64,000 nt of DNA from Xylaria sp. FL1777 (GCA_022578965.1 MU400566.1:186001-250000); one strand, 5' to 3'; positions 46,741 to 60,301 are shown, counted from the stretch's first letter. Notes: a model not told the origin generated them from the sequence alone. Made by a program: numbers and translations.

Positions 46741-48209
46741 AGTTCTCGTCGGCCAGACCTCAAGAAAGGCCTTCAAACAAGCAGCAGCCGTAGCCGCAGC
46801 ATAATCCTGCCAATTTTTGTTTTTATGACTGTCGGCATAATCACACACCCCTTTGATGATTACACAAGGGAATATTTCCCATACGCCTGCCCCCTCCATC
46901 TCAAATGCAATAACTTGTTCTCTGTCTGCGATCCGATCTCGATGTTCACCCGACTTCATGACTTTATCCCCAGAAGCATACGCACCGAAATGGATCATTG
47001 GTAGCGAATTTCTAATGCTACTTTTGATTTGGGAGTGCCGCTGGCGGACTACAAGTTTCCTTAGGTCGCAGCCGAGTGTACCACAGGTTGATGTGCGAGC
47101 TATGTCGCATACTGAGCCGTTAATGGGCTCTGAGGAAGCACACTGGATGCATTCGGAAGAGCTTTGGTGTTTATGTCGATAGGAGGGCTCGAAGAGCTTG
47201 TCTTGCTCCACCCCGGGATATGGAGGATAATCACCCTGTAGTAGAGTTTCAAGATGAAATCCAGTTCTGCTACAGAGTATTTCTTGGCGCATTTGCACTT
47301 TCATCTTAGACAGAAAGTTCCTGATCTCCTCTGGGGGTTTTCTTGCACTGTCTTGCGTTTCCTCTTTTCGCATGAACTTGTCTGGGAACTGCCTGCCAAA
47401 ATCGTAGATGACCAACCTGTCGCTGATTATCACGTCCCCCAATAGAACTTCAGTCGAGCGACGGTGAAACGGTACTGCACCACATACCCCAACGATGAGC
47501 GCTAGACTAATACCTGGAAAACTGGTGCGGCAATTCGCCGCCACCGTCGCAGCATTCGCTCTACCCATGCCCGGCATGTGGACAAGTACCACATTGTGGC
47601 ATCCAATCCTGCCAACAGAGTAGGAATTCTTATCTCCCTCCATATTACTAAAGAATTGGATATTCCAATGATGATCGAATACAGCGAGCACAGCATTAGC
47701 TTCCAGTGGCAACGCGCAAATAATGGCGATGGCTATTTCCTTTCGATGAGGCGGGATAGACGCGCTTTTCCCAGCTGAGATGCTGTTGAATTCATCTCTC
47801 GGCGCCTTGTCGTTTCCGTGCTGATTAGAGCTTGAAGCTCCTACATGTAAGGCACTGGGATTTTGTAGCTCGTTAACTCTAGTTGTAACAAAATACGGTT
47901 AGCCACGGTTAATTTGTAAAAGCGTCTAGGAGCTGTCCTCTATTACCTTGCTAGAGTTCTTAACCTTGAATCGTGAGTCAGGGTTACGCGCTCCATTCCA
48001 GGAGCTGAAATCGAGTTGTACTCTGGCTGGGCTCTTTTCTTTTGGTCCATTGACACAAGCGTAGATAGATATCGTATCGAATGAGTTGGGGAGTTTTCAT
48101 GTAATCTCTTTCGAGCTTGCGGCTGCGACAACTGTTGCAACTGTGAGGTCACGGGAATAACCAGCACATTTGGATCTCCACACGAGAGCGGCCGGATTGA
48201 CAGTATCAT
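46738..48209 (-). CDS. stand-alone PNP/UDP-phosphorylase-fold protein (nucleosidase-like), two exons
   Basis: Exons 48209-47947 and 47878-46738 (68-bp intron, GTAATA...ACTAG with a GCTAAC branch site) give 467 residues; the ATG at 48209 is the first in frame. Residues 1-135 are a polar extension without recognised domain. The PNP_UDP domain starts near 136: EIAIAIICALPLEANAV, VLVHMPGMGRANAATVAANC, ALIVGVCGAVPF and, late, FEMEGAGVW and KGVCDYADSHKNKNWQDYAA, which are the usual nucleoside-binding and C-terminal helix motifs. In fungi this domain often heads NLR-type immune or incompatibility receptors, but no NACHT/NB-ARC follows here and the frame ends at a TAG after the domain. It may be a nucleosidase, or a partner or relic of an NLR (inference). 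It is the last intact gene before the AT-rich block, which starts ~180 bp upstream. Confidence 0.8.
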
Positions 48210-49899
48210 AACTGCCAACTTCGATGAGCACCTACTACTTATCTGGGAGATTAGAGCTTGGAAGTCGCGTGGCCAGTTTTTCGCCTGATCAAATCGGCCC
48301 CCTAGGGTGCTAAGTTATCTCAGGTGCCTCAGACCAGAATGGTCCTTGCGTTTGTACCTCCCTAGCTACACTACTCCTCTACTAATTATAACTTTTTCTA
48401 CTCTTTCTAATATAAACTTGGAATTTTGATTTAAAGCAACTATGTTGATTTTCTTGCTTATGTTTTTATTTAAAAAACAATAAACTATAATTTATTTATG
48501 TAATAACTTTAAATCTGTTTAAAGTTATACTTAATTAATTAATTATTATATTTTATATATAGTTATATTTTTTTTGTATTTTTTTAACGCTTAGTTTTTG
48601 TTGCATTATATACTATAAATTTTTTAACTAAAATATTATTTTTTTTATTATTGTTTTTTTTGCAATTATTTTGCTTGCTTATATAGTTTATTATATTAGT
48701 GTTTATACTACTTTTTATATTTAAATTAACTAATCTTTTTAATATTATTTTTATTATTTTTAATTTTAAAAATAATTTTAATTATAAAAGCAATAATTTA
48801 AATAAAAAATTTAATTTTGTATGCTAGCAATAAGTTATAATAAATATATAAAAATACTAGTATTATAATTATAATTAAAGCTATAATTTTTATTAGTTTT
48901 TAAAAAAATAGCTTTTATTATAAACTATAATTAATAATTAATTAAAGCTATAAATATATAAAATAGTTAATATATTAAAAAACTTTAAAGTTTAATAACG
49001 TTTTTAAAAAGCTAATATTTAAATAAAATTTAAAAAAAACAATATAAGTTATAATATTACTAATATTTTTACATTTTAAAACAAGCTTTTTATTTTATTT
49101 AAATAACTAGCTTTTATTAAATTTAATTTTAAAGCATTTAAAGCTTTTAATAAAAAGCTTTGCTAAATTAAAAATATTTATAATATATAATAAATTAAAA
49201 AATTACTTTATTTTTTTTAGTTTTAAATTTAAAATATATTTTTATGTTTTATTGCTTTTTTTTTAAGTATTTTTATAAATTAGCAAACTAAACATAAATT
49301 TTATAATATAACTAAAGCTAATATACTATTTTTTTATATTACTAAAGCATATATAATTATAGCTTTATTATTAAATATATATATATTTTTAATAAGCAAT
49401 TTTTTATAATAATTTATTAATATTTATTTTTATAATAATAAAACATAAACTTAAATAATTAATATTTTTATTTAATTTAAAATATATATTAGCTATAAGT
49501 TTATTTTAAAACAGTTAAATAAAATAGCTAAACAAAGTTATATATATAGCAGCTAGTTAACTAATATTTTAATATTTAAATTAATAAATATATAGCTTAA
49601 CTTAAAGCGTATTACTTATAATTTAAGTATTATATTTATATATAATAATTTTAACTTTAAAAATAATGTTTAAAATCTTAATATAAGTTATAAAAATATT
49701 ATATAAAATTTAATTAACTATTTTATAATTGCTAGTTTAAACATGCTTAGCTTATTTATATAGTTATAATAATATATTATTATTTTTTTAAAAAAAAATA
49801 GCTTTTTTTTTATTTAATGCTAATTTTAGCTTATATAAATAAAACAACTAATTATTTATTAATTTATACTGTTTGTTTTTTATTTAAATTATTACATTT

Positions 49900-51830
49900 A
49901 AAAAGGCTTTTTTTGCTTTTTTTTGCAACTAGCTAGATTTATAAAAACACTTGCGCAGCTTTAAAAACTAAACTTATAAAGACCTGCTATATACAAAACA
50001 AGCTTATATAAATAACAACCCAAGAAAAAATAAAAGTAGAAATAAAAAAAGCAAAAAATTATAATGTAACTTCTTTAATATAAAACTAGCTATAATTAGC
50101 TAATAATGCAAACTTAAACTAGTAATAGCTAGTAATAAGCTTAACGTTAAACTTATAGTACTACGCAAATAAGCTAAATAAAGCAATAATAAACGCTAAA
50201 ATTTTTTTTAAAAAAAACTTAAATAAGTAAACTATTTATAACGTTTATTAAGTTATTAAAAAGTTATTAAAAGCGTACTACTTTTAGTAAATAAATAAGT
50301 AGCTATAAGCAAACAGTAGTAATAAAAGTAGCAAACATACTATTTAAAACTTATTACAAGTGTTATTAATAAAGCAAAAAAAGCTTGCTATAAAAATAAA
50401 ATTGCTGCACATATAAATTTAGCGATTTAAAAATTATATAAATAAACAAACTAAAATTGCTAACTTTTTTTACTAGCAGCTTATATTTTATATAAATGTG
50501 CTATAAATAAACAGCAGTAAAAAATTTTTATATATTGCTTTATTAATTTACCTTAAAGCTATTATAGCAATAAACTTTAATTAAGCCGTTATTATAACTT
50601 TTGCTAGCTATAAAGCTAAAGTAAAAATAAAGTTAATTATAGTACAAAAGTTAAATTAAACAATAAAAACAAACGTAGTTTAAGCAGCATACAAATTACT
50701 AAATAATAACTAAAAGGTTATTTTTAACAAGCAAAAAATTTAAACCTAAATATTAGCAAATATATTATAAGCTTATTAAGCATTTAATAAAGAATTAAAA
50801 GTGCACTTTTAATTATACTAGCTAATAGCTTTAAGCTTATTAACTAAGCAAATATTAAAAAAAAAAAAAAAAAAAATGCTAGTTTAACTTAAGCTAGCTA
50901 ACTAAAAGCTAAAGATTAAAAAGCTGTTTTTTTTACTTTGTTTGCTATAACATAAGCAAAAAACATGCTTAATATATATTAAAGTTATAACTGCAAAAAA
51001 TATAAACATAATATATATTAATAAATTTTTCTAGAATTATTGCTACTTTTAAATAGCTTTTTATTTTGTAAATATAATAGCAACTTAATATTATAACTGC
51101 TAAAAATAAAGCTATTAAGCTAGCATATATAAAAACAAGCAAAAATGCAGCTAATGCAAATCTTTAAAACATGCTAAAAATAAAGCAAACTTATGCTTTA
51201 TATAAACTAAAAAAAAAGCAACTATGTGCTTTTTTTATTAAAGTAATTATTTAGCTTAAGCAGCAAAATGCTTAAAAGCTATTTAAGCATATAAGCTAGC
51301 TAAAAACGCTTTTATTTACTATTTTATATAGTTTATAATAAAGCTAACTTAAAGCTAACTATGTATTATTACTACTATAAAAATGTTATGCAAACAAAAA
51401 GCTAATAATTTAACAAGCAAAAATATTATTTGCTTAAAAAGTTATTTACTAAAAAAAACTGCGTTAATAACTGCGCAAAAAACAAGATTGCGAACTATTG
51501 TTAATATGCTAAAGCCTTAGGACTAACTTAAAGAAAACCCGTTTAAGAACTGTTAGTAAACAATCTAAGTAATAAAAAGCTACGCTTATATAATAAGCAA
51601 AAATACAAGCAGCAAAAGCAGCAGTATTAAATAAAAATCAAGCAACGCAATTTCTAAATAATAACGCTTATATAATTAGCTATAAAAGAAATATAAGTTA
51701 TAATAGCAAGTAGTTAGCAGGAATATTTTTATTTAGCTTTAGCATAGTTTTTACTTACGTGTAAAATTAAGTAGCTTTTAGCATAGCTTTTTAAAGCTAT
51801 TAGTCCTAAGTAATACAATATATATTACAT
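49900..51830 (+). mobile_element. possible relic of a second coding mobile element
   Basis: This stretch is less AT-rich than its surroundings. On the plus strand the last 250 bp can be read as a coherent peptide frame if TAA/TAG are taken as former Gln or Trp codons, for example KKQDCELLL followed by SLRTNLKKTRLRTVSKQSK near 51470-51560. A short inverted match (TTAGGACTA near 51512, TAGTCCTAA near 51802) lies at its right side. The frame suggests a transposase-like or other element protein, but the family is not identified. Its boundaries are guesses. Confidence 0.35.
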
Positions 51831-53639
51831 TTAAAAAAGTTTGCTTTATTTTTAAATATTATATAATTACAAAATAATATTAGCTATATTTTATAAACTT
51901 TTGCTATTTATAAAAACAAAAAAAAATATTTAAAGTATATTAAGTTTATAATACTTTATTTTGCATTATTTTAAATTATTAAAACTATAATAAATAACTT
52001 GCAATAATATATAAAGATTAAAAAACTACATTTTTTATTTAAGCTATAATAGCTGCTTAAATAAAAGCAAGCAATATATATAACTATAAATAATAAATGT
52101 TTTTTATATTAGCTTTTTTTTATATTGCGCTAAATTTTATTTAATTAATTTTTTAGACTTTTTAAGATTTTTTTATAAAATATAACATATAATTTTTTAG
52201 CTATAAATAATATATTAAAAAAAATAAAGTTTAATATTATTAAGCTTTACTATTGTTATATAATAAGTTTTATGTTTATATTTTAGCGTTTTTAATTTAT
52301 AACTTAGTTAAATTTAGTATATTATTTTTTAATAAAGTTTAACTAAATTATATTTAAACAGCATTAAAAAGCATAAATCTTATATTATTTAAGCAAAAAA
52401 TTGCAGTTTTATAGTTTTAATAGTTAAAATATGCAAGTTAAACAAAAAAATATACTTAAAACAAAAGCAAATTAATTAACATTAAGTTTTAAAGCTATTA
52501 TTAATATATAAATATTATAAAATATTTATTTATAATAATTATAGTAGTTTAGCTTAATAACTATAAAGTATTACATTAAATTATTTCTTACTTTTTTATT
52601 TTTTTTATAGAAAAAAGTTTAATAATTATAAACTAAAAATGTTATATTTTGCTTAGTTATTTTATTTTAATATTATAAAACTAAAACTTATAATAAAAAT
52701 ACTATAGTTAAGCTTTATTTAATATATTATAGCTAAAAGTAAATAAAAAGCTATTAATTTAGCTTTAAAGCATATTAATAATACTTTTGCAATTAATATA
52801 AAAAATAATAAAAACTTTATATAAAATATTTTTGTTATATTTAATTAATTAGCTATTATAAGCCTTTATATTGCTTTAATTTATAGCAATATAAAATAGT
52901 TCTTTTAAATATATTAAAATAAGCAGCATATTTTTTTTTTTATTAACTAAAATATTATTAAATATGCTTGCAAAATATATATTAATAGTAACACTAAAAA
53001 ATATATTAATAGCTATACTATATTATATAATTTTTTTAATGCGCTAAATTTATTAATAAAAAAAAAATAATAACTTACTAATATTAAAATTAATAAATTT
53101 AATATTAAAGTTGTTTAATTAATTAAAGTTTTAATATAGCAAAACATATTAAGTTTAGCTAATAAAAATAAGCTATTTATTAAAAGTAATAAAAAATAGC
53201 AGCTATATATTTTTAATTATAAAAAAAAAAAAAAAAAAGAAAAAAAAACTAAAGAACTATAGCTAAATATAAATTAGCATAAAGTATTATATATGTTTTA
53301 TTTTTTTTGCTTTTTTTTTAGCTTTTTAGAACTACTATTTACTAACAATTCTTTATTATGCTTTAGTAGTTTAAATTATATTAATAAATTTATAGCTAGC
53401 AATATATTTATATATATAAAAAAAGCATTTAAAAGTAATATAACTATAGTTAGTTTTATTAAAAATAATAAAATAAAAGTTATAATTACTACTAAGCGTA
53501 AAATTAATTAGCTTAATTATATATTAAGCGTTTAATAAATATTTAACTATTGCTTTATTTATATTTTTAGTATTAATTTTAAGGTTAAATAAAGTATATT
53601 TTTAATAGCATTTTTAATTTATGCTTTGTTTATAAAATG

Positions 53640-53644
53640 CTTAG
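53640..53644 (+). repeat. left target-site duplication CTTAG of the LTR element
   Basis: CTTAG directly precedes the 5' LTR and is repeated exactly at 60587-60591 after the 3' LTR, as expected for a 5-bp duplication made by a Ty3/Gypsy integrase. Confidence 0.75.
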
Positions 53645-53929
53645 AGTTACGGTATAATAACTAATAGCCCTATAGCCCATTGTTTTAATGTAGCTTAATG
53701 GATGTAGCTACGCTATACCTTAATGTGGCTAGGTTAGCCTGTGCGTATGCATGGACCACCCATTAGTGCATAAACCACCCATTAGCTACACATACTATAA
53801 TTTAGCTACTTAATTACTTCTTACAAACTACTTTATGGAATAGCTTTTTCCTTTTTTATACTTAGATTTTAATATAATTCTAGCTTTTTAAATAAAGCCC
53901 TGTTTTTTGTAATAGCTTAATGTATAACA
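53645..53929 (+). repeat. 5' long terminal repeat (285 bp)
   Basis: It is the direct partner of 60302-60586. Both copies are exactly 285 bp and end ...GTATAACA; every difference I saw between them is a transition and there are no indels. Its GC content is clearly higher than that of the element body, making it a visible island in the AT-rich block. It includes AAATAAAGCCCTG, which fits a polyadenylation-type signal. Confidence 0.9.
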
Positions 53930-55678
53930 ATCTAAGTATTACTTTTTTTTTAAAGCACTTAAAACTACTTTACTAAATATTTTCTTAACCTTAATTAATT
54001 AGCTAATAGCTAGCTGCTTTAGCTTACTTTATTACCTTAAATAAACTAACTGCTTAGATTTAGCATTTCTTGTTTTAGTAATATAGCACGTACTATTAAA
54101 AAGCATGTAGCATTAAAAACAGCAATATGCAAAAAAGTCCGCTTTTTTTTTAATAACTTTAAAAAGGCACTGCTTTAAATAAATAAACAATTTTGCACTA
54201 AAGCTTACAAAAGATCTTTTAAAGTGTTTTTTATTCGAGAATTTAGTAATACACGCTTAGTAACTTTAAGCCTTAATAATAACAACTAAAAATTAATAGT
54301 TTAAGCAACTATTAACTATAAACATATAATAAATAATTTTAGTTTTATAGAAAATTGTTATATTTTTAACTATATTAGCTTTAACAAAAAAATTAGAAAT
54401 TTTATTAAATAATATACTTTTATATGCATTAAAAAAAATAACTTTGCGTTTTTTTTTAGTTTTATTATGCCTGAAATAAAAATAGCAATTTTTATGTTTA
54501 AGAGCTTAATAAACAAAAAAGCATTTTAAGCACTTTTTAATTACTTAAATGCTTTATAGCAAAAGTTTAAGCTATAAAATATTATAATAATTGCTAATAG
54601 TTAATACGCTTTAAACTTATATAAAATGTTACGCAAAACTAAAAATAATATAGCAAAACTAATTTAATAAAAATTATTTTTAACTAACTTAAAATTTAGT
54701 AAGTATATTATTATGCAAAATAAAATCGAACAATTAAAAGATAACTTAGCTAGCAAACTTAAACTGTTTAACTGCTTTTTAAGCAAAAATTCTATTAATT
54801 TGTAAGAAAACCTTAATAGATTAATAAAAGAATTAAAAGTAATTATTATTAAACAAAACAGCTTTTAAGTATAAATTAACAAAGTTAATGTACTAATAGC
54901 TAATTTTATTATAAAAAATTATTATAATACTTTTAGCTTTAAACATATAAAAGGTAAATTTTATAAGTTTACTAAAGTATAAATACTTATTTTTTATAAC
55001 AATAAAAAAAAAAACAAAGTTAAGTTTAAAGTTTAATATTAAAGAATAAAAAACTATTTTATTACTAATAAAAACTAGTTTGCTAATAATGCAGTAAAAA
55101 TAACAAACATTAAATCTTGTTTAAAAAGTAATATTATAAAACATTTATAGCTATATTTAAAGAATACTTATTTAAATTAACTATGTATTTCTAAAAATCT
55201 TTTTGCTTATTTATAAAATAACTATTATAATGTTAATGCTTTTAAAAAATTAAAAAAAGCATAAAAAAAGTGTAAAATAAAAAACGCATTACTTAATAAA
55301 TTCCTTTAGTTTAAAAATAAATTTATACGTTTTGCTAGCAAAGTATGTTTAGCTAAAAACAAATAAAAAAAGAAGTTTAAAAATAAACTGTTTATTTAAC
55401 TTAATAATAAAACTTTTTTTAAATATTTAAAACTTAGCGTAAATTTTAACTTTTATGTTAAATATTATATTTAGATTACTTATTAACTTAGCATTAGTAA
55501 TATAAAGCGCAATATTATTTACAAAGTTAAAAAGCAAGCTAAAGCTAACAAAAAGACTTTTATTATTAGCGTAGCTTAAATTAGTATACTTTATGCTATA
55601 TTAGCTTTTTATGGCACTTATACTTTAAAAACTAAAATAATACTTAAAAAAATGCGCAAGTTTATTTTAAAAAAAAAA

Positions 55679-55720
55679 TGCTTTTATTATAAACAAACAA
55701 AACATACTTTTAAAAAGTGT
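55679..55720 (+). pseudogene. Gag zinc-knuckle remnant
   Basis: Fourteen codons read C-F-Y-Y-K-Q-T-K-H-T-F-K-K-C. Spacing fits CX2CX4HX4C if the fourth residue was Cys (TGT or TGC changed to TAT). It marks the end of Gag in the retrotransposon. Confidence 0.75.
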
Positions 55721-57060
55721 TTTAATAAAGTAGCTAGCGCTGCTAACTATAAAGCTTGCATTAATATTATTATAGCTAAATAAGGAATATTGCTTTTTAT
55801 TACTTTAGTACTACTTAAAACTAACGCTAATAATTTAAATAAAAAGCGCTTAAAAAAGTAACCTTAAGTAAAATAAACTTCTATTTAAAGAAAGTATTTT
55901 AAGATTACATAAAAAAAAATATTATAAATAGATTTTTTAAAAGTAAACCTTTTTTATATATTTATACTATAAGCAATAATAGATTTTCTTTAATAACTGC
56001 TAATTTTTTTAAAAATACAAAAGCTAGCTTATATATTACTATAAATATTTGCTTTATTAAAAAGATTTTAAAATATTTAAATCTTGTTGTAATAAATATT
56101 TTACTTTGTTTTATAACAAAATATAATAGCAAAAGCAAACAAGCAATAAAAAAAGTGCTGCTATTAAGCATAAGGATATAAAAACGCATTTTTTTTTGTA
56201 CTTATTTTTTTATGCTAAATATATAACATAATATTATTTTTAAACAAAAATAGTTTAAAGCATATAATGTTTTACTTAATTATAAAGCTTACAAGTTAAT
56301 TTTCTTACTATTAATGCTTTTTACTAGCAACTATAAACATAATATTACTATAGATAAAGCTAGTACTTAGTTATAACATTTAAGGTATTAAGAAAATTTC
56401 TAATAAAAAAACAAAAAAATAAAAAAAGAACTTTAACGAAAAAAAAAACAACAAACTGCTACAAAAAAAAATAACTAGCAATGCGCTTTAGTAACTAAGA
56501 TTTTAAAGCGTAATAATTCCACTATAATTAACATAAAAAAAATAGAAAAATTACTAAGTAAAGCTCCTTTTTTTTTTTTTTTAAAGCTTACTTACTAAAA
56601 AAAAAAAAAATAGCAGCACAAACTCAAAAAAGAAATAAAAGCAAAAAAAAGCTTTTTTTATTAATAAACCAATAAACAAAAACTATATTACATACAGCAT
56701 AATAGCGTTAAATAGTACAAAGAAAAATTACTAAATACTATTAGTATTAATATAATTACTTTTAAAAAAACAGTTCGTAAAAATAAGTTATATAATAAAG
56801 TATAAATCTTAAGCATTTATTAAATTAATAAGCTTATTAAAAGTTATAAAAGAAAAATAAATAACTTTTTAAAAGCAAAAAACAAAAAATTAAAAAAGAA
56901 AGCTATAAAACTTATACTAAAAAAATACTATAACTTTTTTTGTACGTTTAATAAAATAAACTTAAATACTTTACTACTTAACCGTGTTAATATAAATCAT
57001 AAAATTAAGTTTATTAGTAGGAAATCGCTAAAGAACTTATGCTACTTCTTTTTATACAAA

Positions 57061-57900
57061 ATGTTATTAAACAAGTTAAAAGCTATACAAAAATACTTAG
57101 TTAATAACCTACAAAAAGAATTTATTAAGCTAAGCAATACGCTTTTTGCTTTTTTTATTTTATTTGTTAAAAAGCTTAATAAAGAGCTCTGCTTTTATAT
57201 AAACTATTGCAAGCTAAACAAGCTATCAAAAAAAAACAAGTACTTTTTACTACTTATAAAAAAAACCTTGTTTTAAATATTTAAAGCAAAGATCTTTATT
57301 AAAATAAACATATAATAAGCCTTTTACTATATATAAATAAGCTTTAGCTATAAAAACTTAACAACATTTTATACTTATTATAGTTTTTACTATTATTATG
57401 TTTTTTTATTTAAGCTAACAAACGGACTTTTTATGTTTTAAAGATATATTAATAATACTTTGTTTAATTACTTTAATAATTTTTATAGCGCTTATATAAA
57501 TAATATTTTTATTTATTTTAATAACTTAAAAAAACACTAAGTATACGTTTAAAAAGTTTTTATTTGTTTTTAAAGCACAGGCCTATAAATAAATCTTAAA
57601 AAATTAGAATTTTATGTTATAAAAACTAAGTTTCTAAGTTATATCATTAATACTAAAAGCATTAAAGTTAATTTAGGTAAAATTAAAGTTGTTTAAAACT
57701 AAGAATTATTAACTACTATAAAAAAAGTTTAGTTTTTTTTAAGTTTTTATAACTTTTATTGCAAATTTATGGAAAAATACAGCTAAATAGCAATTTCTTT
57801 AAACTGTTTTACAAAAAAAAACACACTATTTAAATAAACAAAAAAATGTAAAAAAGCGTTCTAATAGCTAAAAAAAGCTTTAACTTTTATACTTATGCTT
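57061..57900 (+). pseudogene. reverse transcriptase remnant
   Basis: A 71-codon open segment (57061-57276) aligns with the Ty3/Gypsy RT palm: KLKAIQKYL, FAFFILFVKKLNKEL, YINYCKLN, where Asp is replaced by Asn and Arg by Cys, as G-to-A and C-to-T transitions predict. Further on, YINNIFIYFNNL keeps the position of the catalytic Y-x-D-D with both Asp changed to Asn, followed by KTKFLSYIIN and NLGKIKVV, typical of the thumb region. The enzyme is inactive. Confidence 0.85.
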
Positions 57901-58599
57901 AAACATTTTAGCTATGATTTATTAACAAAAATAAAAACTAATATATTAAACAAAGTAGCTGCTAGTATACTGTTTTAACGCTATAATAATACTTAGCACT
58001 TAGTAGCTTTTTATTTTAAAACAATGCAAAATGCAAAACTTAACTATAGCATATATAATAAAGAAATACTAGCAGTAATACTAGCTTTAAAAAAATAGCA
58101 ACTTAAGCTAATTAAAACTTATAATAGTTTATTTTTAGTAATAATTAACTACTAAGCATTAAAGTATTTTAGCAAAAAATAACACTTTAACTTAAAACAA
58201 GCTAAATAAGCTATCTTATTTTTTAAATATAACTTTTTTATTGCTTTTTAGCTTAGCAAAGATAATATAATAGCTAACGCATTGTTTTGCAAGCAAAAAA
58301 ACCTTCGTATACAACAAAAAAAAAAAAAAGCATATTAATATTTAACGTTGTTTTAACTTACTAATTAAACCTTTATTACATAAAACAAGCAAACTATATA
58401 TATATTTTTGTTTTGCGTAAAAAAAGTGCCTTAAGAAGCTTAACTAATAGATTATATTTTTAAAAAGAACTATAAAAACCTTAATATAGAAATTTACTAA
58501 TAAAAAGCAAATGCTATACTTAAAAACAACCTATAAAAACTAAAAAATAGTTTTATTACTTATAAAAGTTAACTAATAATTTTTAACTACTTACTTTTA

Positions 58600-59910
58600 T
58601 ATATTTAATTAATTAAAGAAGCTTATAAAAAAATGCTTATTATATACTTTAGTTAAACTAAAATATGCTAGCTAATAGCTTAACGCTATTAATAGCTTAA
58701 GCTAAAAAAAAATTATAATACTTATATAGCTAACTATATAAGTTATTGCTTAATAAAAGTATTTTGCAATAAAACCTCTGGAAAACTAAAGCTACTTTTT
58801 ATTTTTAACTAAGTGTAGCGCTACTTAATAATTGATTTTAAGCAAATGCTTAAAAATAAACATAAATATAATAATGCACTTATAATAATAAACTGTTTAA
58901 GTAAACGCATATAAATAATCTTATGCATAATACACATAATTACAGAAAATATAGCTAAAATATACTACAAAAGTCCTTTTAAAGTGTTTAAAGTGCTTAT
59001 AACTATTATATTTAATTATAAACCTTAGTTTATATTTTTATTTATAAAAAAATTATGCAAGCTAATAGGTATAAAATATACATTAGCTTTAACAAATTAC
59101 TATAAGTTTATAAAACAAGCAAAAATTATAAGTAAGTATTTAAACTAACGCTTGCGTTTTTACGTAAGCTATTATTAAAATAACTAGTTTAAAAAACTAC
59201 TTACTATAAACTATATATAAGCTTTTGTTCTTTATAAATTTATAGAATTATTACTTTATAAAGTAAAAATAAGGTTCTTTATGCTTTTTTATTTCGATTA
59301 AAAAAACTAAATAGCTGCAAAAAAACTTAATAATTTACTTAAAAAAAAAAAAAACTTGCAAAAAAAAGCGCAAAACAAAGTACAAAAAATTGCTGATTAT
59401 ATAAATACTGCAAAATTATACTTAACTTAAACACAAAATAAAATAACTTAAGCAGCTAACTGTTTAAAATATAATTTAAATTTTAATATAAGTAATTATA
59501 TATTTATTTTTAAAAAACAATAATTATAAAAAACGGATTAACTTTTTAACAAACTAAATTACTTTATAATACAATAAAAGTTTAAGATCTTGTTTAAAGA
59601 TAATAATTTATATATGCTTAAAGTGCTTGCTTTTTAAAGGTTAACAAAAAGGTATTATGCTAATTGCTTATGCAAATATTTAAATAACTTTTTATTAAAG
59701 CAAGCGTTTAAAAACCTAAAAGAAAAAATGGTTAAACCTAAAAGCAAAAAAGAATTTGTAGTAAAAAAAGTATAAGCATTTTAATTATATTATAAAAAGC
59801 TATAATATTAAGTCAATTAAAAGGGATAAAACTTTAATAACGAGTAATACTTTGCTAAAAACTTTAAAAATAGCACTTAAGCTTTAAAAAACTTTTATAA
59901 TGCTAACTTT
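58600..59910 (+). pseudogene. integrase and chromodomain remnants
   Basis: The zinc-binding N-terminal region and the catalytic core are readable through stops: YLIIDFKQMLKNKHKYNNAL near 58825-58880, SPFKVFKVL near 58970, KKLCKLIGIKYTLAL near 59050. The downstream LQYQVN-stop-KG-stop-NFNNE-stop-YFAKNFKN at 59798-59870 has the spacing of a chromodomain in which three Trp codons became stops. It confirms a chromovirus. Confidence 0.75.
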
Positions 59911-60301
59911 AACTTTGCAGAACTACTAATGCAACTAAAAATGTAGTTATAAGCAGCAAAAAAAAACTAGTTTAAAGAATTTTACCTTAACAATAACAAA
60001 GCAATAGTAGCAAAAAAAAAAGTAATATAACAAAAAAGTCGTAATTAATTAATAAATACTATTAATAAATAAAAAAAAAGAACTAAAACTTACATAAAAA
60101 TAATAATATATAGTAAACCGTTAATTTAGCAGTAAAGAAACTTGCTTAATAGCATAATAGCACAAAAGCCTTAACTAAAGCTAGCAAATAAATACCTGAG
60201 GTTATTTTTTTTTTAACTAAAAAGCTGCTAAAAAGTTTGCTGTTTAAAGCGCAAAAATAGCTGTTTTTTTTTACCTTTTCTTTCTCTTTTTAAGAAAAGG
60301 T

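Larger units (their letters stand above)
48390..53644. other. AT-rich, RIP-like degenerate repeat block (left part)
   Basis: Near 48390 the composition changes abruptly to very AT-rich sequence dominated by TAA, TTA, AGCT and TATA words, with stops in every frame. Nothing intact is present. Remaining C is mostly in GpC and ApC. The most structured part is 49900-51830, described separately. Homopolymer A runs (for example 50859-50876, 53220-53238) interrupt it. The block is best explained as heavily mutated transposon debris. Confidence 0.8.

Noticed and set aside
53293..53511. 72-codon open frame in the AT-rich block, with similar frames at 55962 and elsewhere
   Set aside because: Low-complexity Phe/Ile/Lys/Asn frames are expected by chance in such AT-rich DNA. 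Only 57061-57276 matches a known domain.
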